In this document: positions 1 through 7,933 of the stretch, piece by piece
Layout: every line of letters begins with the position of its first letter
Position numbering within the stretch: the first letter of the stretch is position 1
Assembly: GCA_051024685.1 (NCBI GenBank)
Contig: JAZHPA010000012.1
Span: forward strand, 3,058 to 67,057
Direction: 5' to 3'
DNA length: 64,000 nucleotides
Origin: UBA12545 sp051024685
GTDB lineage: Bacteria > Bacillota > DSM-521 > Neomoorellales > Neomoorellaceae
The notes under the pieces: model-generated
What the model was told of the DNA's origin: nothing
The model's input: only the letters and a program-made list of their open reading frames with translations
Database searches by the model: none
Position numbers and translations under genes: made by a program

Positions 1-483
1 TTCATAGAAAAACGGTTCCTCAACCCGCTCGAAGTCATTAGTGGATTTAAAATTAGTTATTATAAAAATATTGGGTTGTATCTCAATTAAGGATTGTTCA
101 ACTACAATAATTTCTATCCCCTTCTTCTCGAAATCACTAGGCAAAAGCCCGTTACCAATATACTCTAACCGAAAGCCCTCCTTGTAAAATTGGGGTCTAA
201 AAAAGTGTCGCGATACATATACTCGTCGAACATTACCCTTCTCCAACATGTATCTCATCCCACCAGCATGGTCATAGTGACCGTGGCTTAGCACCACAGT
301 TTCCACACGGGAAAGGTCGACGTTTAGCAGAGCGGCATTATAAAGAAAGTTTTTCCCTTGACCAGTATCGAAGAGAATAGGAGATAGAGCGTCCGTTTCG
401 ATAAAAAAGGACAAACCGTGCTCAGCAACTAAACCCAAATGTTTTCCCTTATTATTATCGATAAGAGTCGTTATTTTTAACAT
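1..483 (-). CDS. MBL-fold metallo-hydrolase, C-terminus beyond the window
   Basis: Reading the minus strand from the ATG at 483, an uninterrupted frame of 161 codons runs off the window edge. It contains the zinc-binding signature HGHYDHAGG near residue 70 and an N-terminal LFDTGQG motif, both typical of metallo-beta-lactamase-fold hydrolases, in particular the branch annotated as 7,8-dihydropterin-6-yl-methyl-beta-ribofuranosylaminobenzene phosphate synthase-like. The later histidines that complete the metal site lie outside the window. It is divergent from the CdaR-type regulator at 682, sharing a 200-nt intergenic region. The substrate cannot be told from sequence. Confidence 0.85.
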   Translation of the reverse strand, partial: MLKITTLIDNNKGKHLGLVAEHGLSFFIETDALSPILFDTGQGKNFLYNAALLNVDLSRVETVVLSHGHYDHAGGMRYMLEKGNVRRVYVSRHFFRPQFYKEGFRLEYIGNGLLPSDFEKKGIEIIVVEQSLIEIQPNIFIITNFKSTNDFERVEEPFFYE

Positions 484-681
484 AACTAAATTACACCTCT
501 ATTATTTTGACATCTCAATCTAATTATATTTCAGGCTAAATTGGACGCACAATCCATATAACAAATAAAAAATTCCCTCATATGGAAGGAATTATTGTAT
601 ATTTTGCCTAAGAGTAAATTACAAATATCGGGCCACAAGAGGTTTATTAAACATCCTAAAGGGAAAAAGGGGGTAAACCAA

Positions 682-1884
682 ATGATTCTTACCCACGAAC
701 TAGCCCAAAGAATCGTGGAGAGCACTATGGCTCTGGTAAAGCGCAACGTAAATATTATGAACAACGAAGGCGTTATCATCGGTTCAGGGCACCAACACCG
801 CATAAATACCTTTCATAAGGGGGCTAGGGATGTAGTTCTTACCGGTCAACCAGTAGAAATATATCCAGAAAATGTAACTGACTACCCTGGTGCCCTTCCA
901 GGTGTAAATCTTCCCATAGTCATCGAAGGTAATATTATAGGAGTAGTGGGTGTATACGGTCACCCAAACGAAGTGCGGGTTATTGCTATGCTTGTTAAAA
1001 TGGCTACTGAACTTCTCCTGGAAAGGGAGATAATATTAAAAAGGTTGTCGTCCCGCCAAAAAAGCAAAGAGCATTTCGTACTTAATATCATATCTAAGGA
1101 GATGACTTTAAGCGTCGAAGAATTGACGGCACAGGCCAAATTACTAGGATATGACCTCAGCTTGCCTCGAGTTGTAGTAGTGGGATATATGAGAATTGAA
1201 GGGGGAGATTTGTCGCGCTATTATGATGTCTTCCATACTAAAACGAGGGAAAGCGTTCTATCCTTGCTTGAAAAACCGCCCTTGGGGATGGCACAAGACA
1301 TCGCTGTGTTTATAAGCAATAATTTAGTAGTCTTAAAAAGTTTGACTCCAGGCTTGCCCGTTCAGATGCAACTAAAAGAGCTGATAAATTGGGGACATAG
1401 CGTAATACACCGTATTACCGCTACTCTTCCTAAAATAAAGGTGAAATTGGCTGCCGGTTCCATCTTCAACAACCCACAAGACGCTTTCATTTCGTACCGC
1501 CAAGCTAATTTTGCCCTTACCTTGTGTAGCGAAGGCCACTTTACCAGCATTTATGATAACGAAATAATGGCCAACTACTTGTTGATGGACATACACAAAA
1601 AGGAAAATAAGCGCCTTCTAGAACACCTTGCCACAAGGCTTCAAAATTCATACCGAAAAAAGTACGATCTCATCACTACCCTAAATACCTTACTGAACTG
1701 TAATCTTAACTTGGCGGAAACCGCTCGCGCTCTTTATATTCACAGAAATACCCTGCTGTTCCGCTTGAAAAAATTCAAAGAACTTACTGGTCTGGAACCT
1801 CACCAGAATTTTAATCACGCTCTGTTATGTAAAGTGCTACTCGCTATGTTTAGCCAAGAACGAAACCAAGGTTATCAATGTTAA
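682..1884 (+). CDS. cdaR: CdaR-family sugar diacid transcriptional regulator
   Basis: A 400-residue protein when started at the ATG at 682, which follows the purine-rich stretch GGGAAAAAGGGGG; an in-frame ATG at 595 would add 29 residues that do not resemble the family. The N-terminal ~130 residues look like the putative sugar diacid recognition domain (VEIYPENVTDYPGALPGVN region), the middle is a GGDEF-like linker, and the C-terminus has the PucR/CdaR helix-turn-helix with the signature LAETARALYIHRNTLLFRLK. Family members activate glycerate, galactarate or glucarate catabolic genes; no such target is next to it, unless it controls the divergent metallo-hydrolase. Family assignment is firm, ligand unknown. 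Confidence 0.88.
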   Translation: MILTHELAQRIVESTMALVKRNVNIMNNEGVIIGSGHQHRINTFHKGARDVVLTGQPVEIYPENVTDYPGALPGVNLPIVIEGNIIGVVGVYGHPNEVRVIAMLVKMATELLLEREIILKRLSSRQKSKEHFVLNIISKEMTLSVEELTAQAKLLGYDLSLPRVVVVGYMRIEGGDLSRYYDVFHTKTRESVLSLLEKPPLGMAQDIAVFISNNLVVLKSLTPGLPVQMQLKELINWGHSVIHRITATLPKIKVKLAAGSIFNNPQDAFISYRQANFALTLCSEGHFTSIYDNEIMANYLLMDIHKKENKRLLEHLATRLQNSYRKKYDLITTLNTLLNCNLNLAETARALYIHRNTLLFRLKKFKELTGLEPHQNFNHALLCKVLLAMFSQERNQGYQC

Positions 1885-2069
1885 CAGCCAATTCAAATTC
1901 CATTTAAAGCCATACATTTGCTCTTGGAGTCGTATGAGTGATCTCAACAATATCAAGCCTTGACCGCTTACCTGGTAATTCTTGTAACGGGGAAAATCCC
2001 TCGACTTTTATACTGGTACAAAGGTAATAAACCACTCCTCATAGCCCTTCCTCTGAAATGCTACATCTG

Positions 2070-2336
2070 TTAGTTTTGCCTTTTAACGGGAGTGTAAAAT
2101 AATCCCAAGCCAGGGGGTAAGACCGCCTGCCGTATCTCTGCCACCATACGCCTGTCCCTTTCCTCTAGTAAACGCTCACGCTCGGCCTCGACCCGCCGTC
2201 TCTCTTCTTCCTGCTCCTTTAGCCACTTTAGGGAATAGCTTATTCCCCCATTATTCTTCCTTGAGCAATCGCCCAAAGCCCGCCTGCTCCAAATGATGAT
2301 CAAATGTTTGACCCTGGGGGGTATCCTTTGAGACAA
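2070..2336 (-). CDS. possible fragment of a coiled-coil regulator (uncertain)
   Basis: An open frame of 88 codons whose second half is a highly charged helix (EQEEERRRVEAERERLLEER). Such arginine/glutamate-rich C-terminal helices occur in MerR-like mobile-element regulators, but no DNA-binding domain is present here and the first 30 residues look non-specific. It may be the decayed end of a longer gene. Not recognised with confidence. Confidence 0.25.
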   Translation of the reverse strand: MSQRIPPRVKHLIIIWSRRALGDCSRKNNGGISYSLKWLKEQEEERRRVEAERERLLEERDRRMVAEIRQAVLPPGLGLFYTPVKRQN

Positions 2337-2449
2337 TCACGGTAAAATCGAAGACGGGGCAGTTCAGTAATATAGGTACCTCGTTAACCCAAGGTATTGC
2401 CCCCATTCCTGTAAACATGGTAGAATATGGTCAAAGGAGGGGAGGCGGC

Positions 2450-2908
2450 GTGGCTGTGGTTGAGGACGAAACTAGAAAGCAACTGGCTGCCGGAAGCGAG
2501 GAGCAGGGATTATTCTCCTTCCGCACCTCCTTTGACCCGTTCAATATGATCATGCAGCAGTTGGGCAGGCTGGAGGATAAGCTGGGAAAGCTTGACGAAA
2601 AAATTGATACCAAGATTGATAAGCTGGATGCCAAAATCGACGGTTTACAGCGAGAAGTAGAAACCCAAATTGACGGTTTACGTCGGGAAGTAGAAACCAA
2701 AATCGACGGTTTGCACCGGGAAGTAGAAACTAAAATTAATAGTTTGCAACGAGAAGTAGAGACTAAAATTAATAGTTTACACCGGGAAGTAGAGACCAAA
2801 ATTGACGGCCTCCACCAGGAGTTGCACAACACCACCCGCTGGATAATCGGGACCATCGTGGCCGTGGCCGGGGTAGTCGTGGCCCTAGCGTCTTGGCTGC
2901 TCCGGTGA
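2450..2908 (+). CDS. membrane-anchored hendecad coiled-coil protein
   Basis: GTG at 2450 follows the strong site AAAGGAGG at 2433-2440 and gives 152 residues; the in-frame ATG at 2417 lies upstream of that site and is less likely. Residues about 45-125 are almost entirely coiled coil made of an 11-residue unit (consensus REVETKIDGLH) repeated at least five times, preceded by looser KIDKLDAKIDGL units. The C-terminus is one hydrophobic segment (IIGTIVAVAGVVVALASWLL), so the protein is probably tail-anchored with the coil in the cytoplasm. Eleven-residue periodicity suggests a right-handed or surface-lying coil. No known function; XhlA- or DUF1640-like small coil-plus-TM proteins are the nearest architectural analogues. 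Confidence 0.7.
   Translation: MAVVEDETRKQLAAGSEEQGLFSFRTSFDPFNMIMQQLGRLEDKLGKLDEKIDTKIDKLDAKIDGLQREVETQIDGLRREVETKIDGLHREVETKINSLQREVETKINSLHREVETKIDGLHQELHNTTRWIIGTIVAVAGVVVALASWLLR
2651..2815 (+). repeat. 33-bp tandem repeat, five units, within the coiled-coil gene
   Basis: Five consecutive 33-bp units start at 2651, 2684, 2717, 2750 and 2783, each beginning CG(A/G)GAAGTAGA. They encode the 11-residue coil unit. Differences between units are mostly single substitutions that alternate TTGAC-type and TTAAT-type codons, consistent with repeated duplication and slippage. Flanking sequence on the 5' side keeps weaker traces of the same unit. Confidence 0.9.
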
Positions 2909-2979
2909 CCCATATTAGCCCTGTGAGTAGGAGGTGGCGACTAGCCCTAACCAAACATGGCCCCTTTTAAAAAGTTTAA

Positions 2980-3339
2980 TTACTTCAGGTCCGGTCTGAG
3001 CAGGGCGGCCCGGCCGAGGTAAACATGCTGCGGGGGAAATTGGCTGTACGCATGAAGGAGAACTCTGATGATGCCCGGTTGACTGCCCGGTACCGGAATC
3101 TCGGTAGCGCACATAAGGGCCACTTCCCCCCAGCCCAGGCGCCGGGCAGCTTCTGCCGGGAAAGCGGCGTTGAGATCCGGAGTGACGGTGAAAAAAGCGC
3201 TGATTATGTCCGCCTTATTAAGCTGGTTAACTTTTACTATCTCGCGCAAGAGTTCTCCTGTGCGCTCCAGGATTTCGCCAGCTTCGTTCCGGTCCACAGA
3301 TATGGCGCCTCTAATACCTCGTACCCTCATGTTGTCCAT
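2980..3339 (-). CDS. aroH: chorismate mutase, AroH type
   Basis: A 119-residue protein matching the trimeric monofunctional chorismate mutase of Bacillus type, which converts chorismate to prephenate for phenylalanine/tyrosine synthesis. Recognisable blocks are RGIRGAISV at the N-terminus (active-site arginine), the TPDLNAAFPAEAAR segment, CATEIPVPGS (active-site glutamate region) and the C-terminal HVYLGRAALLRPDL carrying the late tyrosine. The ATG at 3339 follows AAGGTGG and is preferred over a GTG nine bases upstream. It stands alone between a coiled-coil gene and HutP rather than in an aro or trp operon. Confidence 0.92.
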   Translation of the reverse strand: MDNMRVRGIRGAISVDRNEAGEILERTGELLREIVKVNQLNKADIISAFFTVTPDLNAAFPAEAARRLGWGEVALMCATEIPVPGSQPGIIRVLLHAYSQFPPQHVYLGRAALLRPDLK

Positions 3340-3418
3340 ATAGCCCACCTTCCTACCATACTACTCTAATCATTCTGGTTAATTTACTGCTGTCCGCCCC
3401 CACTTTCCCCTTCACGAC

Positions 3419-3832
3419 TCAGGAAACTGCCCGGTGGCCCAGACCGATGCCTACTTCGTCCAAATGCAGAAGCCCTATACCAAAAAATACAGCTACGCTA
3501 ATGTGGTCGTGGTAACGGGCAATGCCTATCTTCCCCCCGATGTTGAGCCCCAAGGCCTTAAATAGTAGCTGGGAAAGGGCTTCTCGGGTAGCTCCCGCAA
3601 CCGCTCCCTCTTCGGCATGGGTTTCGCGGATCACCCCTTCGCGTTTGGCCGCTACTACTGCCCTTTCCACTATCTTCTGTATAGAGCCCACGAATTCCCC
3701 TCCATAATCCACGGCTGCCGCCCGAATACCCTGACTTGCAAATTCCTGCTTAAGCCTGTTCTCCTCTTCCCGGGTTTCGGAGAGAGCCATCTTGACGGCT
3801 ACTGCCGCCACTTTCTTGCTGCCATACTCCAT
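3419..3832 (-). CDS. hutP: HutP-family RNA-binding antiterminator
   Basis: 137 residues, close to the usual ~148 of HutP, the L-histidine- and Mg2+-dependent RNA-binding protein that lets polymerase read through the hut terminator in Bacillus. The histidine region RETHAEEGAVAGAT matches the metal/histidine-binding part of HutP and the C-terminal DEVGIGLGHRAVS matches its conserved end. No histidine-utilisation gene is present nearby, so this is an orphan HutP as found in other clostridial genomes; its RNA target cannot be deduced here. The preceding ~90 bases on the minus strand hold no other gene. Confidence 0.88.
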   Translation of the reverse strand: MEYGSKKVAAVAVKMALSETREEENRLKQEFASQGIRAAAVDYGGEFVGSIQKIVERAVVAAKREGVIRETHAEEGAVAGATREALSQLLFKALGLNIGGKIGIARYHDHISVAVFFGIGLLHLDEVGIGLGHRAVS

Positions 3833-4128
3833 ATCTACACCCCATCCCCACCCTGGAATTCATAATCGAACCCATTTGCTTTTGTTATATCACACCTTCC
3901 AATTCTAATCCAGGGCTTTTTCCTCTCAGTGTCTTCCTAAGTGTATTCCGGTGCGCTTCTACACCTTTCTTGAAGCCGTGCCTCTTAACGGGTGTCGTCC
4001 CGTGCTTTTTGCATCTGCTTTGTGAAGAAAAAAGAAGCAAAACCGAGAAAATAAAAGATCCGGCGCTATATTAGCCCTAATTACCACCTCGACACCGTCG
4101 GTCGCCTTGCCTACTATAACTTCCCGTT

Positions 4129-4157
4129 TTGACTAGCCCTAGCCACAGTGCTACAAT
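4129..4157 (+). promoter_or_regulatory. sigma-A promoter of the riboswitch operon
   Basis: TTGACT at 4129-4134 and TACAAT at 4152-4157 are separated by exactly 17 bases, a near-consensus vegetative promoter. Transcription would begin around 4164, just before the c-di-AMP aptamer. The ~270 bases between the hutP start and this promoter show no gene. Confidence 0.85.
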
Positions 4158-4167
4158 GAGCGCCAAT

Positions 4168-4325
4168 GAGAAAACTTAACGCTGAATTCCCTTTGGGGAA
4201 GCGGGGGACCCACCATTGAGGGGTGAATCCCTTAAGGCTACTGTCTCAGGTATCCTTAAGGGTAGGGCTGTCCTCGAGCCCGAACCCGGCAGCTAACCTC
4301 GTAAGCGCATCGAGGAGATGACCCC
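4168..4325 (+). ncRNA. cyclic di-AMP riboswitch (ydaO/yuaA leader)
   Basis: The conserved core elements of the ydaO-yuaA RNA appear in order: CTTAACGCTGAA at the 5' side, GCGGGGGACCCA, GGGGTGAATCCC, TAGGGCTG...GAGCCCGAACCCGGCAG, and CTAACCTCGTAAGCG closing the first stem against the 5' end. This class binds cyclic di-AMP and normally switches genes off when the ligand is abundant. In other Firmicutes it controls potassium importers (KimA, Ktr), cell-wall hydrolases and osmolyte transporters. Here it precedes the permease/TrkA operon, and an intrinsic terminator follows directly. Confidence 0.95.
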
Positions 4326-4354
4326 AAAATCATGGACGATCTCCATGATTTTTT
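4326..4354 (+). terminator. intrinsic terminator of the c-di-AMP riboswitch
   Basis: AAAATCATGGA at 4326-4336 pairs with TCCATGATTTTT from 4342, with a five-base loop and a run of T. It forms the expression platform: with c-di-AMP bound the aptamer would leave this hairpin free and stop transcription before the permease gene. Confidence 0.9.
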
Positions 4355-4373
4355 ATTGCCTTTTTGCAGGTTT

Positions 4374-4395
4374 GAAGGGAGGTAATACCATGTAA
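4374..4395 (+). promoter_or_regulatory. strong ribosome binding site followed by ATG-TAA start-stop
   Basis: AAGGGAGG at about 4375-4382 has ideal spacing to an ATG at 4390 that is followed at once by TAA. The triplets are not in frame with the permease start at 4428. Either this is a minimal start-stop upstream ORF that holds ribosomes ahead of the permease gene, or the ancestral start of the permease has been lost and the TTG took over. Confidence 0.45.
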
Positions 4396-4427
4396 CAAGC
4401 GATTCATCAGGAGATACTAAGTATTGC

Positions 4428-6041
4428 TTGGCTGCCCAAATCTATAGCATTGAAGACTTTCGAGAGGGGGAATACCTCTTGTCGACGGAATCACCCAAAC
4501 TAGAGCTGCGCCGCGATGTATCTGTATGGGGCTCCTTTATGTGGGGCTACGCCGATGTAGGAGCGGACATATACGCAGCTTTAGGTTTAGTAATGCTGTG
4601 GGCCAAAGGAGCGAGTGTGCTGGCCTTCGCCCTGGCCGGATTAGTTTATATAATGATCGGGCTCGCCTATACCGAACTGGCAGCCACCTACCCGGTAGCA
4701 GGAGGCGGCCAGTATTTTACCTTACGAGGTCTAGGCGATTTCTGGGGTTTCATAGCCGGGTCTGCCCTGTTGCTGGATTATACCATCGATATTGCTCTCT
4801 TTGCTACAGCCTCGGCCGGGTACATCAATTTCTTTGTGCCCTATATTTTCCACGTAGATCTAGAATCTCTAGCCATCAGCATAGGCCCTTTTCACCACAT
4901 TAATATTATTTGGATGCTGGAATCCCTGGCCTTAGTAGCCTTTCTCATCTGGTTAAATATCCGCGGCATCCGGGAATCTTCCCTGCTCAATGAAGTGCTA
5001 GGCGCTATCGACATTATAACCGAGTCGAGCATCATTGTTTTTGGCTTTCTTTTTGCCTGGCGGCCGGAACTCTTGGCCTATCAGTGGCATACCCAGTTCC
5101 CCACCCTCAAAGAGTTTATGTATGGTTCTTCTCTAGCCATTATTTCCTTTGTGGGGCTGGAATCCATTTCTCAAGCCGCCCAGGAAACTAAGAGGCCCGC
5201 CACCATCGTGCCGCGAACTTCGGTCACTTTAATTTTTACGGTGTTTATTTTTGCTACCGCTTTCTCTACCATGAGCCTGGGAGTCCTGCCGTGGCAGGAA
5301 ATCGCCCAAGCGGTGGGAGATCCCGTTGCCCGCTTGGCTCACGCCATCCCCTTTATAGGTGTTATAGCCGGGCCTTTTGCCGCACTGTTGGGCGCCACCA
5401 TTCTCCTTATTTCGGCCAATTCCGGCGTGATGAGCGCTTCCCGCCTCACGTACGCCATGAGCCAGTTCCATTTTATCCCTGAGTGGTTTAACGCTGTGCA
5501 TCCCCGGTTCCGGACTCCCTACAGAACCATTTTGGTCTTTTCCCTTATCGGTGTGGTGGAACTAATATTGTCCTTTTTGACGCCCAACGCCATGGACACT
5601 TTGGGCAATATGTATGCTTTCGGAGCCACCACGGGGTATATCCTGGTGTTTATCGCCCTGATAAAATTGCGTTTTACTGACCCTTATTCTCCGCGACCCT
5701 ATAAAGTCCCTTTTAATATCACCCTCAAGTACCATAATAGGACAGTAGAATTTCCTGTGCTGGCCGTCTTGGGAGCATTAGGCGTAAGCTCCATTCTGTT
5801 TGAAGTCATCCTCACCCATGCCATCGGGCGGATAGCCGGTCCTGCCTGGGTCGTTTTAAGTTTCCTTCTGTACGCTTTATACCGTCGCCGCCACCAGCTA
5901 CCCATATTGGGCAGCCTCGAGCGCGACTGGGAAGCCGAACAGATACGCGTCCTGGAGAGCGCCGAAGAATATGAACTGCTGGAACGGTACAAATTGGCCC
6001 TACGAGAAAGAAAACGCGAGGAGGCTCTGGGAAAAGCATGA
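4428..6041 (+). CDS. APC-superfamily permease, KimA-like, probable K+ importer
   Basis: A 537-residue integral membrane protein with about twelve hydrophobic segments and a charged cytoplasmic tail. The N-terminal YADVGADIYAALG, the YPVAGGGQYF motif and the GSALLLDYTIDIA stretch line up by eye with the corresponding parts of Bacillus KimA (YPQGGGAY, GGSLLVDYILTVA), the c-di-AMP-regulated H+/K+ symporter; general amino-acid permeases are the alternative. Unlike KimA it lacks a fused C-terminal universal-stress-like domain, which is instead encoded two genes downstream. The start used is TTG, with only a weak, distant CAGGAG ahead of it; the strongest ribosome site nearby belongs to an ATG-TAA at 4390. 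First gene of the riboswitch operon. Confidence 0.82.
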   Translation: MAAQIYSIEDFREGEYLLSTESPKLELRRDVSVWGSFMWGYADVGADIYAALGLVMLWAKGASVLAFALAGLVYIMIGLAYTELAATYPVAGGGQYFTLRGLGDFWGFIAGSALLLDYTIDIALFATASAGYINFFVPYIFHVDLESLAISIGPFHHINIIWMLESLALVAFLIWLNIRGIRESSLLNEVLGAIDIITESSIIVFGFLFAWRPELLAYQWHTQFPTLKEFMYGSSLAIISFVGLESISQAAQETKRPATIVPRTSVTLIFTVFIFATAFSTMSLGVLPWQEIAQAVGDPVARLAHAIPFIGVIAGPFAALLGATILLISANSGVMSASRLTYAMSQFHFIPEWFNAVHPRFRTPYRTILVFSLIGVVELILSFLTPNAMDTLGNMYAFGATTGYILVFIALIKLRFTDPYSPRPYKVPFNITLKYHNRTVEFPVLAVLGALGVSSILFEVILTHAIGRIAGPAWVVLSFLLYALYRRRHQLPILGSLERDWEAEQIRVLESAEEYELLERYKLALRERKREEALGKA

Positions 6042-6256
6042 GCACCCGCACCCTTACCTGGCGCGATTATTACCAACTTTTCACCACTGCTGCCTTCTTC
6101 GTTATAGGCATTAATATTTTGCTGCGGAGTACGGCCCAACCTCGTCTATTGCCTTGGGGAGTAGGCAGCAGTTTTTTAGGTTTTAGTATTTATCGGTCTT
6201 ACTTTATTTTAAATTACTTTCGCTCCTGCCGGCGATCAAGGGGGAATAACGCATGA
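6038..6256 (+). CDS. small membrane protein of the KimA-like operon
   Basis: 72 residues with one or two hydrophobic segments (TTAAFFVIGINILL; a second, weaker one around SFLGFSIYRSYFIL) and a basic C-terminus. Its ATG overlaps the permease stop (ATGA) and its own stop overlaps the next ATG, so it is translationally coupled on both sides. No family recognised; its position suggests a small subunit of the transporter. Confidence 0.7.
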   Translation: MSTRTLTWRDYYQLFTTAAFFVIGINILLRSTAQPRLLPWGVGSSFLGFSIYRSYFILNYFRSCRRSRGNNA

Positions 6257-6810
6257 CTCCTGTTTCCACCCACCCTCTGGGCGTTTTTCTGGCCCTGGCG
6301 TTTATTCTGAGTATGGGTTCGCTCCTTTGGTGGATGCTCCATGTACCTCCGGCCATACCCTACGAGGTGGCCCGCATCACCGCTGAAGTGCAGGCTATTC
6401 GCCGCATTCTGGTCCCGGTAGTAGACGCAGATTATTCGCGCCGGGCTATTGAGCTGGCCACCCGGCTAGGAGCCGAACAAAAGGCGGAGATCCTGTTGCT
6501 GTACGTTCTAGAAGTCCCCCTGACTTTGCCTTTAGGTGCCGGCTTGCCTGAGGCGGAAGCACGGGCAGAACGGGTATTGCAGCAAGCCCAGGAAATAGCG
6601 GCTTTCCACCACCTACCCCACCGCAGCCGCATTATGCGCGCTCGTACCGCAGGTAGCGGCATTCTTCAAGCCGCTAAGGAAGAAAGGGTGGACATGATAG
6701 TCATGGGCGTCCGGCCGCGCCGCGGCGAATACGTGCCTTTGACCCGCACTCCGGACTGGCTGCTGAAATACGCTCATTGCGAGCTTGTTATTGACAAATT
6801 ACCTGCTTAA
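6253..6810 (+). CDS. membrane-anchored universal stress protein (USP) domain
   Basis: 185 residues: an N-terminal hydrophobic segment (GVFLALAFILSMGSLLWWML) followed by a UspA-type alpha/beta domain beginning RRILVPVVDADYSRRAIELA and ending DMIVMGVRPR. In KimA a comparable domain is fused to the C-terminus of the permease; here it is a separate protein tethered by its own membrane helix, suggesting a split version of that architecture. Translationally coupled to the upstream gene by a four-base overlap. Confidence 0.8.
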   Translation: MTPVSTHPLGVFLALAFILSMGSLLWWMLHVPPAIPYEVARITAEVQAIRRILVPVVDADYSRRAIELATRLGAEQKAEILLLYVLEVPLTLPLGAGLPEAEARAERVLQQAQEIAAFHHLPHRSRIMRARTAGSGILQAAKEERVDMIVMGVRPRRGEYVPLTRTPDWLLKYAHCELVIDKLPA

Positions 6811-6824
6811 GGAGGAAACGGAAT

Positions 6825-7244
6825 ATGCGCATAATCATCGTGGGGTGCAGTCGGCTGGGCAGCCGCCTGGCTAAGGTTTTAACCCATTCCGGCCATGAAG
6901 TAGTAGTGGTCGACCACAAGCTGGAAGCTTTGGACCGCCTAGGACCGGACTTCCGCGGGCAGGTAGTAAGGGGTATAGGAATAGATCTGGGGGTGCTGGA
7001 GGAAGCCGGCATCTCCGGCGCCGACGTGCTGATCGCCGCTACCGACCGGGATAGCACCAATCTGGTGGTAGCCCAAATAGCGCATGAAAAATATAAAGTG
7101 CCCCAAGTAGTAGCCCGAGTTTACGATCCAGAAGCTGCAGAGGCTTATCGGAAAATGGGCCTTTATATCTTTTGTCCCACCACTATAGGGGTGGATTATA
7201 TCTTGAGCCTGCTGGAAAAACAACCTCAAGGAGGCGAGGGCTAA
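6825..7244 (+). CDS. TrkA-N (RCK_N) potassium channel regulatory protein, short form
   Basis: 139 residues consisting of a single Rossmann NAD-binding RCK_N domain (MRIIIVGCSRLGSRLA; acidic strand end VVVVDHKLEAL; AATDRDSTNLVVAQIA). It lacks the C-terminal RCK_C ligand domain that its neighbour keeps. Preceded by AAGGAGGAAACGGAAT. RCK proteins gate Trk/Ktr potassium transporters in response to NAD(H), ATP/ADP or c-di-AMP. No TrkH/KtrB membrane subunit is encoded in the operon, so the partner may be the KimA-like permease or a distant TrkH. Confidence 0.88.
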   Translation: MRIIIVGCSRLGSRLAKVLTHSGHEVVVVDHKLEALDRLGPDFRGQVVRGIGIDLGVLEEAGISGADVLIAATDRDSTNLVVAQIAHEKYKVPQVVARVYDPEAAEAYRKMGLYIFCPTTIGVDYILSLLEKQPQGGEG

Positions 7245-7915
7245 TGTACGTGATTGTGGCCGGCGGCGGAAAAGTGGGCTATAATCTAACCCGCACCTTG
7301 CTGGATAACGGCCATGAGGTTTCCCTCATAGAGAAGGAGGCCCAGCGCTGTCGCTGGCTGGAAGACCATCTGGGCGCAGTGATAGTCCACGGGGACGCCA
7401 CGGAAGTAGCCACTTTAGAGGCGGCTGGAGCGGGCCGCGCCCAGGTGTTAGCCGCGGTTACCGGGTTTGACGAGGATAATATTCTTATTTGCCGGCTGGC
7501 CCAATGTGTTTTCGGGGTGCGACGGGTTATCGGCCGGGTTAACTTTCCCCAAAATGAAGATACTTTCCGCCTGCTGGGAATAAACCACGTAGTTAACAGC
7601 ACTCGTTTGATTTATCAGCTCATGCTGCAAGAACTAAACGTGGCCGGCCTCATTCCTCTGCTGACCTTTAAAGGCGGTGAAATTGAATTTGTAGACATCA
7701 GACTCAGCCCGGCAGCGCCCGCTGCCCATGTAGCGGTCAAAAATCTCATTTTGCCCGACCGCTGTTTGCTCTTAGCTATCTTAAGAAATGAGGACCTCAT
7801 CTTCCCCCGGGGAGATGTCGTTTTACAGCCGGGCGACCATATCATTGCCGCCACAGCAACTGCGGAAGCCGAAGCCTTACGCCGGGCTCTGGCAGGCGAA
7901 GCCGGCGAAGAATAA
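7244..7915 (+). CDS. trkA: TrkA-type (RCK_N + RCK_C) potassium uptake regulator
   Basis: 223 residues starting at the ATG that overlaps the previous stop by one base (TAATG). An RCK_N Rossmann domain (MYVIVAGGGKVGYNLTRTL) is followed by an RCK_C domain from about residue 135 (GGEIEFVDIRLSPAAPA ... GDVVLQPGDHIIAATA). RCK_C of KtrA/KtrC binds c-di-AMP in other Firmicutes, so the operon may be controlled by c-di-AMP both at the RNA and the protein level (inference). Last gene of the operon; a long hairpin follows. Confidence 0.9.
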   Translation: MYVIVAGGGKVGYNLTRTLLDNGHEVSLIEKEAQRCRWLEDHLGAVIVHGDATEVATLEAAGAGRAQVLAAVTGFDEDNILICRLAQCVFGVRRVIGRVNFPQNEDTFRLLGINHVVNSTRLIYQLMLQELNVAGLIPLLTFKGGEIEFVDIRLSPAAPAAHVAVKNLILPDRCLLLAILRNEDLIFPRGDVVLQPGDHIIAATATAEAEALRRALAGEAGEE

Positions 7916-7933
7916 ATAAAAACAGATAAAAGC

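Noticed and set aside
2431..2913. 160-codon minus-strand frame opposite the coiled-coil gene
   Set aside because: Its openness follows from the 33-bp repeats of the plus-strand gene; the protein has no sensible composition and no ribosome site.
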